Shown one piece after another: positions 8,389-16,858 of a stretch of 64,000 bases of DNA; position 1 is the first letter of the stretch; each line of letters starts with the position of its first letter. A model generated the notes under the pieces. It searched no databases. It was not told the origin of the DNA and worked only from the letters and a program-made list of their open reading frames with translations. This DNA is from Ewingella sp963519305 (GTDB lineage: Bacteria > Pseudomonadota > Gammaproteobacteria > Enterobacterales > Enterobacteriaceae): assembly GCA_963519305.1 (NCBI GenBank), contig CAUQMS010000003.1, forward strand, positions 186,001-250,000. The letters are read 5' to 3'. Both the position numbers and the translations under genes were made by a program.

Positions 8389-9690
8389 TTAACCGATTGG
8401 GTGCATTTTGTGGCTGGTCGGATGCGTTGCCGCAAAGTCCGCACTGTATCGTTCAACGGCCAGGTCATCAGCCGGAATGGCCGGTGTCACGCCGGACATA
8501 ATGTCCGCCAGCAATTGGCCTGAGCCACACGCCATGGTCCAGCCCAGCGTCCCGTGACCGGTATTGAGGAACAGATTTTTGATGCGGGTTTTGCCCACAA
8601 TTGGCGTGCCGTCCGGCGTCATTGGCCGCAGCCCGGTCCAGAACGTGGCCTGTTCAATGTTGCCACCGTTCGGATAGAGGTCACGGACCACCATTTCCAG
8701 CGTTTCGCGCCGCGCCTTTGCCAGCTGAGTATTAAAGCCGACAATTTCTGCCATTCCGCCGACACGAATACGGTCATCGAAACGGGTAATGGCAATTTTG
8801 TAACTCTCATCCAGCACAGTGGAATATGGCGCAGAGGCAGGATCGGTTATCGGGATGGTCAGCGAATAGCCTTTAAGCGGATAAACCGGAATGGAGACAA
8901 GATCCGCCAGCAGCGCGGTGGAATATGAACCAAAGGCCACCACGTAGGCATCGCCCTTCACAAGATCAGCGCCGCACTGCACGCCGGACACCTGCCCGTT
9001 CTCGACCAGTAATTTATCTACGCTGCGGTTAAATTCGAATACCACACCAGCCTGACGCGCCATTTCTGCCAGCTGACGGGTAAACAGCTGGCAATCGCCC
9101 GTTTCATCATTGGGCAAACGTAAACCGCCGGTCAGCTTATGGGCAACCTGCGCCAGCGCCGGTTCGACCGTCGCCAGCTGACTGGCTTCCAGCAACTGAT
9201 AAGGCACACCTGCATCCTGTAAAACGGCAATATCCTTGGACGCACTTTCAAACTGTTGAGCGGTGCGGAACAGTTGTAACGTCCCGCCCTGACGCCCTTC
9301 GTACTGAATGCCGGTATCTTCGCGCAGGGCTTTCAGACAGTCGCGGCTGTATTCCGCCAGTCTGACCATGCGGCTTTTGTTGGTCTGGTAATGATCCATA
9401 TTGCAGTTGCGCAACATCTGCCACATCCACTGCAACTGAAAGCGGCTGCCATCAAGGCGAATAGCCAGCGGCGCATGGCGCTGAAACATCCATTTGATGG
9501 CCTTCAGGGGAACACCCGGCGCTGCCCACGGCGCGGCATAGCCAGGGGAGATTTGCCCGGCATTACCCGCACTGGTCTCTTCCGCAGGACCGGCTTGTCT
9601 GTCGATAACGGTGACCTGATGACCGGCTTTCGCCAGATACCAGGCACTGGCGACACCGACGACGCCACTGCCTAAAATTACCACACGCAT
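8389..9690 (-). CDS. dadA: D-amino acid dehydrogenase
   Basis: DadA is a membrane-associated FAD enzyme that oxidises D-alanine and other D-amino acids to keto acids, feeding electrons to the respiratory chain. The 433-residue protein starts with the dinucleotide-binding motif MRVVILGSGVVGVASAWYLA and carries the family blocks GNAGQISPGYAAPWAAPG and GHGTLGWTMACGSG. The start was placed at 9690 because it gives the E. coli N-terminus and has a GGAG ribosome-binding site; an open frame runs 27 codons further upstream. It is the first gene of the dadAX operon, and a perfect-core CRP site lies about 95 bp upstream of the start. Confidence 0.96.
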   Translation of the reverse strand: MRVVILGSGVVGVASAWYLAKAGHQVTVIDRQAGPAEETSAGNAGQISPGYAAPWAAPGVPLKAIKWMFQRHAPLAIRLDGSRFQLQWMWQMLRNCNMDHYQTNKSRMVRLAEYSRDCLKALREDTGIQYEGRQGGTLQLFRTAQQFESASKDIAVLQDAGVPYQLLEASQLATVEPALAQVAHKLTGGLRLPNDETGDCQLFTRQLAEMARQAGVVFEFNRSVDKLLVENGQVSGVQCGADLVKGDAYVVAFGSYSTALLADLVSIPVYPLKGYSLTIPITDPASAPYSTVLDESYKIAITRFDDRIRVGGMAEIVGFNTQLAKARRETLEMVVRDLYPNGGNIEQATFWTGLRPMTPDGTPIVGKTRIKNLFLNTGHGTLGWTMACGSGQLLADIMSGVTPAIPADDLAVERYSADFAATHPTSHKMHPIG

Positions 9691-9784
9691 ACTCGACTCC
9701 AGTCCAAGGCAATATAAAGCATAATATTCTGTGCACAGGAAATTAACCTGACGGAAGAAAACTGCCAACATCCGTAGCTATAAC

Positions 9785-9800
9785 TGTGACGCAATTCACA
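9785..9800. promoter_or_regulatory. CRP-binding site upstream of dadA
   Basis: TGTGACGCAATTCACA has both perfect CRP half-sites TGTGA and TCACA with the 6-bp spacer. E. coli dad is known to be controlled by CRP and Lrp, which fits the position upstream of dadA. The rest of the 577-bp dadA/ycgB gap (9691-10267) holds the divergent promoters; I see no gene in it. Confidence 0.8.
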
Positions 9801-10267
9801 ATTATTTATCCTCGATCTGAGGGATCTTTTCAATAGTTACTTAAAAATAACAATAACGCGCAACATTCGGGCTGTCATAACAGCAAATCAGGAATGTGAC
9901 TGTCGTGGCAATAATTATTCTTTGTTCAGCATTAGCGTTTAAAGGTGCAATTCTTTCGTTATTTAATTCTGAGATAATCGCAATTTTGCAGAACATTATT
10001 CCGATAAAAAGAGATTGAGTAATATTCCCTCATTTTGGTTTATGCATTGACTGTTTCGCAGCCGAGGCGAATGATGGAACTGTTCCTTTCGTGTCCCCGG
10101 CCCGGCCCTTTTTCTGCGGCGCGAAAGCCTAAAAAACGTATGACTTCAGACTGATTCAGCATAAATGCCGGATTGAGCTACGATTATCTAGGGGCGCGCA
10201 AATTAGTAAGAAACAGTTCTGAATCAAACACTCTGTTGCGTCCGTAACTGAATGAGGGTGGCGGCTT

Positions 10268-11803
10268 ATGACGACAAAGACCCAGGAACATAAAACTGAT
10301 GACAAACGTCTGAGCGATGGACCGGACTGGACGTTTGAGTTATTGCAGACTTATCTCGAAGAAATTGATCGGGTCGCGAAGTCTTACCGGCTTGAAACCT
10401 ACCCGCACCAAATTGAAGTGATCACGTCCGAACAGATGATGGATGCTTACTCCAGCATTGGTATGCCCATCAACTATACGCACTGGTCATTTGGCAAGAA
10501 GTTTATCGAAACTGAGCAGCGCTATAAGCACGGTCAGCAAGGGCTGGCGTATGAAATTGTCATCAACTCCAACCCCTGTATTGCGTATCTGATGGAAGAA
10601 AACACCTTAACCATGCAGGCTTTGGTGATGGCGCACGCCTGCTACGGGCACAACTCTTTCTTTAAGAATAACTATCTGTTCCGCAGCTGGACTGATGCCA
10701 GTTCGATTGTGGATTATCTGTTATTTGCCCGCCGTTATATCAGCCAGTGCGAAGAGCGCTTCGGCGTGGAAGAGGTTGAGCGTTTGCTCGACTCCTGCCA
10801 TGCGCTGATGAACTACGGGGTTGACCGCTATAAAAGGCCGCAAAAAATCTCTCTGCTGGAGGAGAAGGCGCGCCAGGAAAGCCGCGAAGCTTACCTGCAA
10901 AGTCAGGTGAACTCACTGTGGAAAACCCTGCCGCGTAAAGACAATGTGGATGCACCGGAACTCATCCGCCGCTTCCCGTCCGAGCCGCAGGAAAATATCC
11001 TCTACTTTATGGAAAAAAATGCGCCGCTTCTGGAACCCTGGCAACGTGAGATCCTGCGCATAGTGCGCAAAATCAGCCAGTATTTTTATCCGCAGAAACA
11101 GACGCAGGTGATGAACGAAGGCTGGGCAACCTTCTGGCACTACACCATCCTTAATCACCTGTATGACGAAGGGAAAGTGTCGGAGAAATTCATCCTCGAG
11201 TTCCTTCACAGCCATACCAACGTGATTTTTCAGCCGCCTTACAACAGCCCGTATTACAGCGGTATTAACCCTTATGCGCTGGGATTTGCCATGTTCCAGG
11301 ACCTCAAGCGAATCTGTCAGTCACCGACAGAGGAAGATCGCTACTGGTTTCCTGACATCGCTGGTTCAGACTGGCTTGAGACCCTGCATTTTGCCATGCG
11401 TGATTTTAAGGATGAGAGCTTCATCAGCCAGTTCCTGTCGCCAAAAGTCATGCGCGACTTCAAACTGTTCACTGTACTCGATGATGACCACAATAATTAT
11501 CTTGAGATTGCAGCCATTCATAATGAAGAAGGCTACCGGGCGATCCGTCAGGAATTATCTGCTCAGTACAACCTCAGTAATCATGAGCCTAACATTCAAG
11601 TCTGGAATGTTGATTTGCGAGGAGACCGTTCGCTGACGCTGCGTTATATCCCGCAGGACCGCGCCCCGCTCGACAAAAGCCGACGGGAAGTGATGAAGCA
11701 CATTCACCGCCTATGGGGCTTTGATGTGTTCATGGAGCAACTGAATGAAGATGGCGGCGTGGAATTGCTGGAGCGATGCCCGCCACGCCCGGCTACGCTG
11801 TGA
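10268..11803 (+). CDS. ycgB: SpoVR family protein YcgB
   Basis: The 511-residue protein aligns end to end with E. coli YcgB. Conserved blocks include LSDGPDWTFELL near the N-terminus, MPINYTHWSFGKKF, MAHACYGHNSFFKNNYLF, NEGWATFWHYTILN and the C-terminal LWGFDVFMEQ. The His- and Glu-rich blocks resemble a metal-binding core, but the biochemical role of SpoVR proteins is not established. In E. coli ycgB is RpoS-controlled and implicated in stationary-phase adaptation; in many proteobacteria the gene sits next to yeaG and yeaH homologues, and the three are thought to act together. It is divergent from dadA and converges on fadR. Confidence 0.94.
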   Translation: MTTKTQEHKTDDKRLSDGPDWTFELLQTYLEEIDRVAKSYRLETYPHQIEVITSEQMMDAYSSIGMPINYTHWSFGKKFIETEQRYKHGQQGLAYEIVINSNPCIAYLMEENTLTMQALVMAHACYGHNSFFKNNYLFRSWTDASSIVDYLLFARRYISQCEERFGVEEVERLLDSCHALMNYGVDRYKRPQKISLLEEKARQESREAYLQSQVNSLWKTLPRKDNVDAPELIRRFPSEPQENILYFMEKNAPLLEPWQREILRIVRKISQYFYPQKQTQVMNEGWATFWHYTILNHLYDEGKVSEKFILEFLHSHTNVIFQPPYNSPYYSGINPYALGFAMFQDLKRICQSPTEEDRYWFPDIAGSDWLETLHFAMRDFKDESFISQFLSPKVMRDFKLFTVLDDDHNNYLEIAAIHNEEGYRAIRQELSAQYNLSNHEPNIQVWNVDLRGDRSLTLRYIPQDRAPLDKSRREVMKHIHRLWGFDVFMEQLNEDGGVELLERCPPRPATL

Positions 11804-11830
11804 GATTTAACAGCGGATTTCAAATATAAA

Positions 11831-11858
11831 AAAGGGCGCTCAGGCGCCCTTTCCTTTA
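11831..11858. terminator. Bidirectional terminator, ycgB / fadR
   Basis: AAAGGGCGC pairs with GCGCCCTTT around a TCAG loop (11831-11852), followed by a T-rich run on the plus strand and an A-run on the other side. It lies between the converging ycgB and fadR. Confidence 0.85.
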
Positions 11859-11878
11859 CATATTCACTGCGTAACTGA

Positions 11879-12598
11879 TTAGCGTTTTTTGTCGGTCAGA
11901 TCACCGGGCATCGCGCCCTGCATGCTGTGCCAGATTTCACCACTCTGACGGCCATAATCACGCACGCAATCGACAACCTGATCATAGCTTTTTTCATCGC
12001 AGATGCGGGAAAGCTTCTGATAGAAAGTGATCGCCAGTTTACGGGCTTCTGGATTAGAGAAGTAATAACGCCCCACCCGGGTGTAAAGACCGCGTAATCC
12101 ATTGATAATTAAACCATAAATCGGATTTCCCGAAGCAAATGCCAGACCACGGAAAACTCCGTAATCCAGTTCAGTGAAGGCTTCCGAGCTGTCAGAGACT
12201 TCCTGCGCTTTAGCCAGAACCTGCTGCGTCTCTTCCGGGTTACGACGCATCGCTTTACGGATAAAGATAGTTGCAATATTGGTTCTGACTGACAGCAGGT
12301 TATCAATCAACTGCGGTACGCTGTCGTGATCAAGACGTGCCAGCGTTTCCAGAATATTCAGCCCGGAGGTTTCCCAGAAATTATTGACCTTCGTCGGCTT
12401 ACCGTGTTGAATCGTCAGCCAGCCATCGCGCGCAAGCCTCTGTAAAACCTCACGTAATGTGGTACGGGTCACGCCAATCAATTCAGAAAGTTCACGTTCA
12501 GCAGGTAGAATAGTTCCCGGTGGAAAGCGGCTGTTCCAAATACTTTCAATGATGTACTCTTCGGCGAAACCGGCAGGACTCTGCGCCTTAATAACCAT
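11879..12598 (-). CDS. fadR: Fatty acid metabolism regulator FadR
   Basis: A GntR-family transcription factor that represses fad beta-oxidation genes and activates fabA/fabB; long-chain acyl-CoA releases it from DNA. The 239-residue protein is almost identical to E. coli FadR in the N-terminal winged helix (residues 1-74, with the recognition segment LIGVTRTTLREVLQRLARDGW and the wing HGKPTKVNNFWETSG) and has the helical acyl-CoA-binding C-terminal domain. It is transcribed divergently from nhaB. A matching FadR operator is found in this window upstream of fadD. Confidence 0.97.
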   Translation of the reverse strand: MVIKAQSPAGFAEEYIIESIWNSRFPPGTILPAERELSELIGVTRTTLREVLQRLARDGWLTIQHGKPTKVNNFWETSGLNILETLARLDHDSVPQLIDNLLSVRTNIATIFIRKAMRRNPEETQQVLAKAQEVSDSSEAFTELDYGVFRGLAFASGNPIYGLIINGLRGLYTRVGRYYFSNPEARKLAITFYQKLSRICDEKSYDQVVDCVRDYGRQSGEIWHSMQGAMPGDLTDKKR

Positions 12599-12839
12599 GT
12601 TTTTACGTTCCGTTTAGGACTTTTTATCAGCGATGTAATTCAGCTCATCATACCAGACGGAAAAGGCAGGATATAGCAGCCTGTCAGAACTTGTGTTGAA
12701 TTTGTGCATAGGTTGGCACTATTTTTCCTTAATTAAGCAGTTACCGAACTTTTTATTCATTTGACTCGCCTTTAGCGGTTGAACTGACTAGCCTATAATA
12801 TTGATTTCCTTGCATTACACTCAGGAGAACGACAACAGC

Positions 12840-14417
12840 ATGGACATGACTTTCAGAAGCGCGTTCGTCAAAAACTTCCTTGGCCAGTCACCGGCCTGGT
12901 ATAAGCTGACGATCATTGCCTTCCTTACTATTAATCCTTTGATTTACTTCCTGGTCAGCCCTTTTCTGGCGGGCTGGTTGCTGGTTGTCGAGTTCATCTT
13001 CACTCTGGGTATGGCGCTGAAGTGTTATCCTTTACAACCGGGCGGATTACTGGCTATTGAAACTGTAATGATTGGCATGACCAGCGCGGAGCGGATACGT
13101 GAGGAAATTGCCTCGAATCTGGAAGTGATCCTGCTGCTTATCTTCATGGTCGCTGGTATCTATTTCATGAAGCAGCTACTGCTGTTTGTGTTTACGAAAT
13201 TACTGTTGAATATCCGCAGTAAAATCGCCCTGTCGCTCTCTTTCTGCCTCGCGGCCGCCTTTCTCTCCGCCTTTCTTGATGCCCTGACCGTGATCGCCGT
13301 GGTGATCAGCGTCTCCGTTGGCTTCTACTCGATTTATCATCGCGTGGCATCAAGTAACGATGATCAGGGAGATATCAACGACGACAGCAGCTTTACAGGA
13401 AACCAACAACGTCAGGCCATTTTGGAACAGTTCCGCGCGTTCCTGCGCAGCCTGATGATGCATGCCGGGGTGGGTACCGCGCTGGGCGGCGTGATGACCA
13501 TGGTCGGCGAGCCGCAAAATCTGATTATTGCAAAATCCGCGGGCTGGCAATTTGCCGATTTCTTCCTGCGGATGTCGCCCGTTTCAGTGCCGGTTTTCGT
13601 CTGCGGGCTGATCGTCTGTTTTCTGGTAGAACGTTTTCGTCTGTTCGGCTACGGTGCAAAATTACCTCATCCGGTCTTTGAAGTACTCAAAAAATTCGAC
13701 GAACAAAACAGTGCTAAGCGCGACAAGCAGGAACGCCTCAAACTGTTCGTGCAGGCAGTCATTGGTGTCTGGCTGATTGTGGCGCTGGCTTTCCATTTGG
13801 CCGAAGTCGGACTGATTGGGTTGTCGGTGATTATCTTCGCAACGGCCCTGTGCGGAGTGACGGACGAGCATGCCATTGGCAAAGCCTTTCAGGATGCACT
13901 GCCCTTTACCGCCTTACTGACTGTGTTCTTTGCCGTCGTGGCGGTGATTATTGAACAGCATTTATTTAGCCCGATTGTCCATTTCGTTTTGCAGGCACAG
14001 CCCGGCGATCAGCTTTCGCTGTTTTATCTGTTTAACGGACTGCTCTCTTCTGTTTCCGATAACGTCTTTGTCGGTACCGTCTATATCAACGAGGCAAAAG
14101 CGGCATTACAAAGCGGCGCGATTTCGGTACAACAGTTTGAACTGCTGGCTGTCGCCATCAATACCGGCACCAATTTGCCCTCCGTCGCCACCCCCAACGG
14201 TCAGGCCGCGTTCCTGTTCCTGCTGACCTCCTCACTTGCGCCGCTTATTCGCCTCTCCTATGGCCGAATGGTGTGGATGGCACTGCCTTATACGGTGGTG
14301 ATGACCCTCGCAGGTTGGCTGTGCGTGCAATATTTATTGCCTGATATGACTGCATGGTTCAGTGCGATGCAGTGGATATCGTTACCAGATGCTCACGGGG
14401 TTACCCCAATGCATTAA
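12840..14417 (+). CDS. nhaB: Na(+)/H(+) antiporter NhaB
   Basis: NhaB is an inner-membrane antiporter that exports Na+ in exchange for protons and supports growth in salt at neutral to alkaline pH. The 525-residue protein has the family's many hydrophobic segments and signature blocks such as LNIRSKIALSLSFCLAAAFL, MTMVGEPQNLIIAKSAGW, LFNGLLSSVSDNVFVGT and NTGTNLPSVATPNGQAAFLF. The start at 12840 matches the N-terminus of Yersinia-type homologues (MD.T.R.A..KNFLGQSP); a longer frame begins at 12801. An AGGAG lies 13 nt upstream of the chosen ATG. A -10-like TATAAT lies at 12794-12799. The order fadR / nhaB-dsbB is conserved in enterics. Confidence 0.95.
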   Translation: MDMTFRSAFVKNFLGQSPAWYKLTIIAFLTINPLIYFLVSPFLAGWLLVVEFIFTLGMALKCYPLQPGGLLAIETVMIGMTSAERIREEIASNLEVILLLIFMVAGIYFMKQLLLFVFTKLLLNIRSKIALSLSFCLAAAFLSAFLDALTVIAVVISVSVGFYSIYHRVASSNDDQGDINDDSSFTGNQQRQAILEQFRAFLRSLMMHAGVGTALGGVMTMVGEPQNLIIAKSAGWQFADFFLRMSPVSVPVFVCGLIVCFLVERFRLFGYGAKLPHPVFEVLKKFDEQNSAKRDKQERLKLFVQAVIGVWLIVALAFHLAEVGLIGLSVIIFATALCGVTDEHAIGKAFQDALPFTALLTVFFAVVAVIIEQHLFSPIVHFVLQAQPGDQLSLFYLFNGLLSSVSDNVFVGTVYINEAKAALQSGAISVQQFELLAVAINTGTNLPSVATPNGQAAFLFLLTSSLAPLIRLSYGRMVWMALPYTVVMTLAGWLCVQYLLPDMTAWFSAMQWISLPDAHGVTPMH

Positions 14418-14456
14418 CAGACGATTTAAGAACCATAAACATAAGTGATCTTCTAA

Positions 14457-14492
14457 GGCGTCGGATTAAAGCAAATCCCACTATCCGACGCC
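14457..14492. repeat. Inverted repeat downstream of nhaB
   Basis: GGCGTCGGAT at 14457-14466 pairs perfectly with ATCCGACGCC at 14483-14492 around a 16-nt loop. No T-tract follows, so it is more likely an mRNA 3'-end stabilising or REP-like hairpin than a terminator; a separate terminator follows at once. Confidence 0.55.
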
Positions 14493-14496
14493 AAAG

Positions 14497-14519
14497 AGTG
14501 CGGTTTACGCACTATTTTT
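14497..14519 (+). terminator. nhaB terminator
   Basis: AGTGCG pairs with CGCACT around GTTTA, followed by ATTTTTA. The stem is short, so some readthrough into dsbB, 87 bp away, is possible. Confidence 0.6.
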
Positions 14520-14605
14520 AACTGATTTTGAAATCAACGGGCTGGCAGCCAAGATGAATTGGTTTACACTGCTTGCCAGTAGCTTACTGCATGGAAAACA
14601 AAACT

Positions 14606-15139
14606 ATGTTGCAATACCTTAACCGTTGCTCCCAAGGACGCGGTGCCTGGCTTCTGATGGCATTAACCGCTTTGGTTCTTGAACTCGTTGCCCTTTATTT
14701 TCAGCATGTCATGTTATTAAAACCTTGTGTCATGTGCATTTATGAACGTTGCGCACTGTTTGGCATTATGGGTGCCGGGATTGTCGGTGCTATTGCACCA
14801 AAATCAGGGGTATTCCGTTATGCCGGTATTTTGATTTGGCTTTACAGCGCTTATGAAGGGATCCGCCTGTCATGGGAACACACCATGATCCAGCTGCATC
14901 CTTCACCGTTCGCGACCTGTGATTTCGCGGCCCGCTTCCCAACCTGGTTACCGTTAGATAAATGGTTCCCGGCAGTGTTTGTTGCTTCAGGCGATTGCGC
15001 GGAAAAACAGTGGGAATTTCTGAGCCTCGGCATGCCGCAGTGGCTGGTCGTCGTCTTCAGCGTGTTTATGGTGATTGGACTGCTGGTGCTGATTGCTCAG
15101 TTTGTAAAACCTAAGCGTCGTGATCTGTTTAGTCGCTAA
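14606..15139 (+). CDS. dsbB: Disulfide bond formation protein DsbB
   Basis: DsbB is a four-helix inner-membrane protein that reoxidises periplasmic DsbA and passes the electrons to quinones. The 177-residue protein has the first redox pair CVMC at Cys41/Cys44 and the second pair Cys105 (FATCDF) and Cys131 (ASGDCAE), all expected positions. Four hydrophobic segments and the tail PKRRDLFSR match E. coli. The start at 14606 gives the E. coli-like N-terminus (ML.YLN.CSQGRGAWLLMA); an upstream in-frame ATG at 14573 would add 11 residues without homology. Confidence 0.96.
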   Translation: MLQYLNRCSQGRGAWLLMALTALVLELVALYFQHVMLLKPCVMCIYERCALFGIMGAGIVGAIAPKSGVFRYAGILIWLYSAYEGIRLSWEHTMIQLHPSPFATCDFAARFPTWLPLDKWFPAVFVASGDCAEKQWEFLSLGMPQWLVVVFSVFMVIGLLVLIAQFVKPKRRDLFSR

Positions 15140-15170
15140 GACTCACTCTGATTGAAGAGACTTATAACGA

Positions 15171-15202
15171 AAGAGGCGCCTCAATGGGCGCCTCTTTTTT
15201 AT
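15171..15202. terminator. Bidirectional terminator, dsbB / lipoprotein gene
   Basis: AAGAGGCGCC pairs with GGCGCCTCTT around TCAATG (15171-15196), followed by TTTTTT. It separates the converging dsbB and the lipoprotein gene. Confidence 0.85.
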
Positions 15203-15212
15203 GTTCCGACAG

Positions 15213-15671
15213 TTACTTTGTGCGCCACAACCGCAGCTGACCATACCAACCGCTGTCAGTTTCGTACTCCTGATGCGTACCATTCGCGTCAATGATCTCT
15301 TCCGCAGAACGGCCGGTCATCGTACAGGCAAGACTCACTTTAACCTTCCGCTCGCCGTTGACCAGGCGCAGGTCGACATATTCGTTAAACTGCAGTGCAG
15401 CAACCAGTTTGCCATCAACACGCACATACAGCGGACAGGTTCTCTCGAAAGGAATAACGGTCCACTGGTCCATGCGGTGAAGCCGGACTATGGTTTTCCC
15501 TTGCCCGGCCTTAACCTGATCTGCCTTGTCCTGCTCAGGGCTCTGCGTTTTGTTGGTCTGGCTTTCAGTCACTACCGCAGACTGAAGGACTTGCGGGGCT
15601 GGCTGATAGGGATTTTTGCCCGAACAACCGGCCACAAACAGCACAGCCAGCGCAATAAACGTTTTTTTCAT
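15213..15671 (-). CDS. Putative lipoprotein of unknown function
   Basis: The 152-residue product has a clear lipoprotein signal peptide, MKKTFIALAVLFVAGC, with the lipobox VAGC and acylation at Cys16; Ser follows at +2, consistent with sorting to the outer membrane. A Gln/Thr/Lys-rich linker covers about residues 20-58. The C-terminal domain (about 59-152) holds two cysteines (CPLYVRVDGK and LACTM) that could form a disulfide, and looks like a small beta-rich domain. I do not recognise the family. It is monocistronic, opposite to dsbB. Confidence 0.75.
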   Translation of the reverse strand: MKKTFIALAVLFVAGCSGKNPYQPAPQVLQSAVVTESQTNKTQSPEQDKADQVKAGQGKTIVRLHRMDQWTVIPFERTCPLYVRVDGKLVAALQFNEYVDLRLVNGERKVKVSLACTMTGRSAEEIIDANGTHQEYETDSGWYGQLRLWRTK

Positions 15672-15797
15672 CGTTGTCTTCCTGAATGGACGAACCCATT
15701 GATATGCAAAAAATTGATGTGCAAATGATAGCAGCGGGAGAAACTAAGGCAATGCATCATATGCAGAATGCCGATTTTTCGTCTTTTTCAAACGCCA

Positions 15798-15817
15798 AAA
15801 CCCGCCTTAGCGGGTTT
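15798..15817. repeat. Short hairpin AAACCCGC/GCGGGTTT
   Basis: A perfect 8-bp stem with a CTTA loop in the gap between the lipoprotein gene and the next minus-strand gene. Only three T residues end the stem and ATAAAA follows, so it is at best a weak terminator. Confidence 0.4.
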
Positions 15818-15885
15818 ATAAAACAAGCACGCTGGCATTACGCAGTGGCTCGGAAAAAAACACTTACTCATCACAGATTTAGTTG

Positions 15886-15914
15886 TTTACTAATCCCACG
15901 GCTTTAGACATAAT
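15886..15914 (+). promoter_or_regulatory. Candidate sigma-70 promoter of a small RNA
   Basis: TTTACT (-35, 15886-15891) and CATAAT (-10, 15909-15914) are separated by 17 bp. No plus-strand protein gene follows, but a strong terminator does, about 60 nt after the predicted start of transcription near 15921. Confidence 0.35.
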
Positions 15915-15920
15915 CGCCGT

Positions 15921-15979
15921 CCACTTCATGTAGCAATGATTGGTAAGGCCTCGGGTATTTTATATACTCGGGGCTTTTT
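15921..15979 (+). ncRNA. Candidate small RNA ending in a strong terminator
   Basis: The plus strand from about 15949 to 15978 can form a long terminator hairpin (arms around GGCCTCGGGTAT and ATACTCGGGGCTT, with two G-U pairs) followed by a run of five T. Both flanking genes are on the minus strand and dsbB already has its own terminator, so this element needs its own transcript; a candidate promoter lies just upstream. The predicted RNA is about 60 nt. The 3' arm overlaps the end of the neighbouring minus-strand gene. I cannot assign it to a known RNA family. It could also be the 3' part of an RNA gene altered by prophage insertion. Confidence 0.35.
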
Positions 15980-16370
15980 CGTTTTCTGGCTTGGTAGCCT
16001 GAACGTCCTGTGCAGTATTGATCATTAAATAAGTTAATAATCCAACCTTCGCACCATTTCTGGCTTCATCATTCTTAGCGACCAGATAAAATGAGGTAGG
16101 TACGTCGTAAGGGGCTTTACTTGCAGGATAGACTGAGAACCGGAGAGGTGATTGACCGTTTTGGGGCATACAGTCTAAATTCCATTCATCAATTTTAACT
16201 TCGGAAGCTTTGCATTCATTAGCGCCGTAACTGTAAGACATTTTCGAGCTCACTGCACTCTTGGCATCCGTCACATACTCAGGGTCAGCGGAAGAACCAT
16301 ACTGTCCATATGCCAAAGTAGCGACCAGCAGAAGGGATACACCAAACAGGGAAATTCTCTTTTTATTCAT
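15960..16370 (-). CDS. Small secreted protein of unknown function
   Basis: The 136-residue product starts MNKKRISLFG and has a Sec signal peptide (hydrophobic stretch about residues 8-20, likely cleavage near AYG). The mature part has a cysteine pair (NECKAS and NLDCMP), a Tyr/Ser-rich region, and ends with a short charged tail. The start at 16370 is chosen because the signal peptide begins there; the open frame extends 31 codons further with no homology. I do not recognise the family. It lies between a candidate small RNA and a prophage scar and may be accessory. Confidence 0.6.
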   Translation of the reverse strand: MNKKRISLFGVSLLLVATLAYGQYGSSADPEYVTDAKSAVSSKMSYSYGANECKASEVKIDEWNLDCMPQNGQSPLRFSVYPASKAPYDVPTSFYLVAKNDEARNGAKVGLLTYLMINTAQDVQATKPENEKAPSI

Positions 16371-16615
16371 TCTCAATCGTCCATTCGACAATGTAAAGTT
16401 GTGTAGATTATACAGACTAATCCTAAAGTTGATGGGGAAAATCATTTCAAATCTATACAGCATTTGACGTAAGTCATTTATTCGCCATTAAACCAATGAA
16501 TGGGTTGTTCAACTAAAGCGAATCCCGACGAAGCAAAAAATTGGACTGGATACTTATTATTGAACAGAGAAGATAACCAAACTCTTCCCGTAAAGTCGTA
16601 CGCTTAGTATTCCCG

Positions 16616-16846
16616 TTAAACTGACCAGCGTCTAACCTCAGCAGTAGCCTCGACAAGTACGCGCTCACTAAGGGCCAGCGCTGTAAATCCTGCCACCTGA
16701 ACTCCAACGACCACGGAGACAAGGAAGAGAAGCAATCTTTTCCAGATTGGGAAATCGACTGCTGACAGGACGAAAATCACTGCGCCAGCGAAAGCCGCAA
16801 TAACAGATCCAGCATCAAGGCCAGGGTAGATGTTCACCTTCGTGAA
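16616..16846 (-). pseudogene. Phage holin-like fragment (prophage remnant)
   Basis: The reverse strand encodes a fragment (GLDAGSVIAAFAGAVIFVLS, then FPIWKRLLLFLVSVVVGVQVAG) resembling small phage holins: a short PGxD lead-in, one hydrophobic helix over GAFAGA-type sequence, a charged LP/DFPIWKR turn and a second helix. It has no start codon of its own with a ribosome-binding site, and after RRWSV it runs into a stop before the C-terminal part expected of a holin. The frame continues upstream only into DNA that, on the other strand, encodes integrase, so it is truncated at both ends. Confidence 0.5.
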
Positions 16847-16858
16847 TTTGGCAGAATT

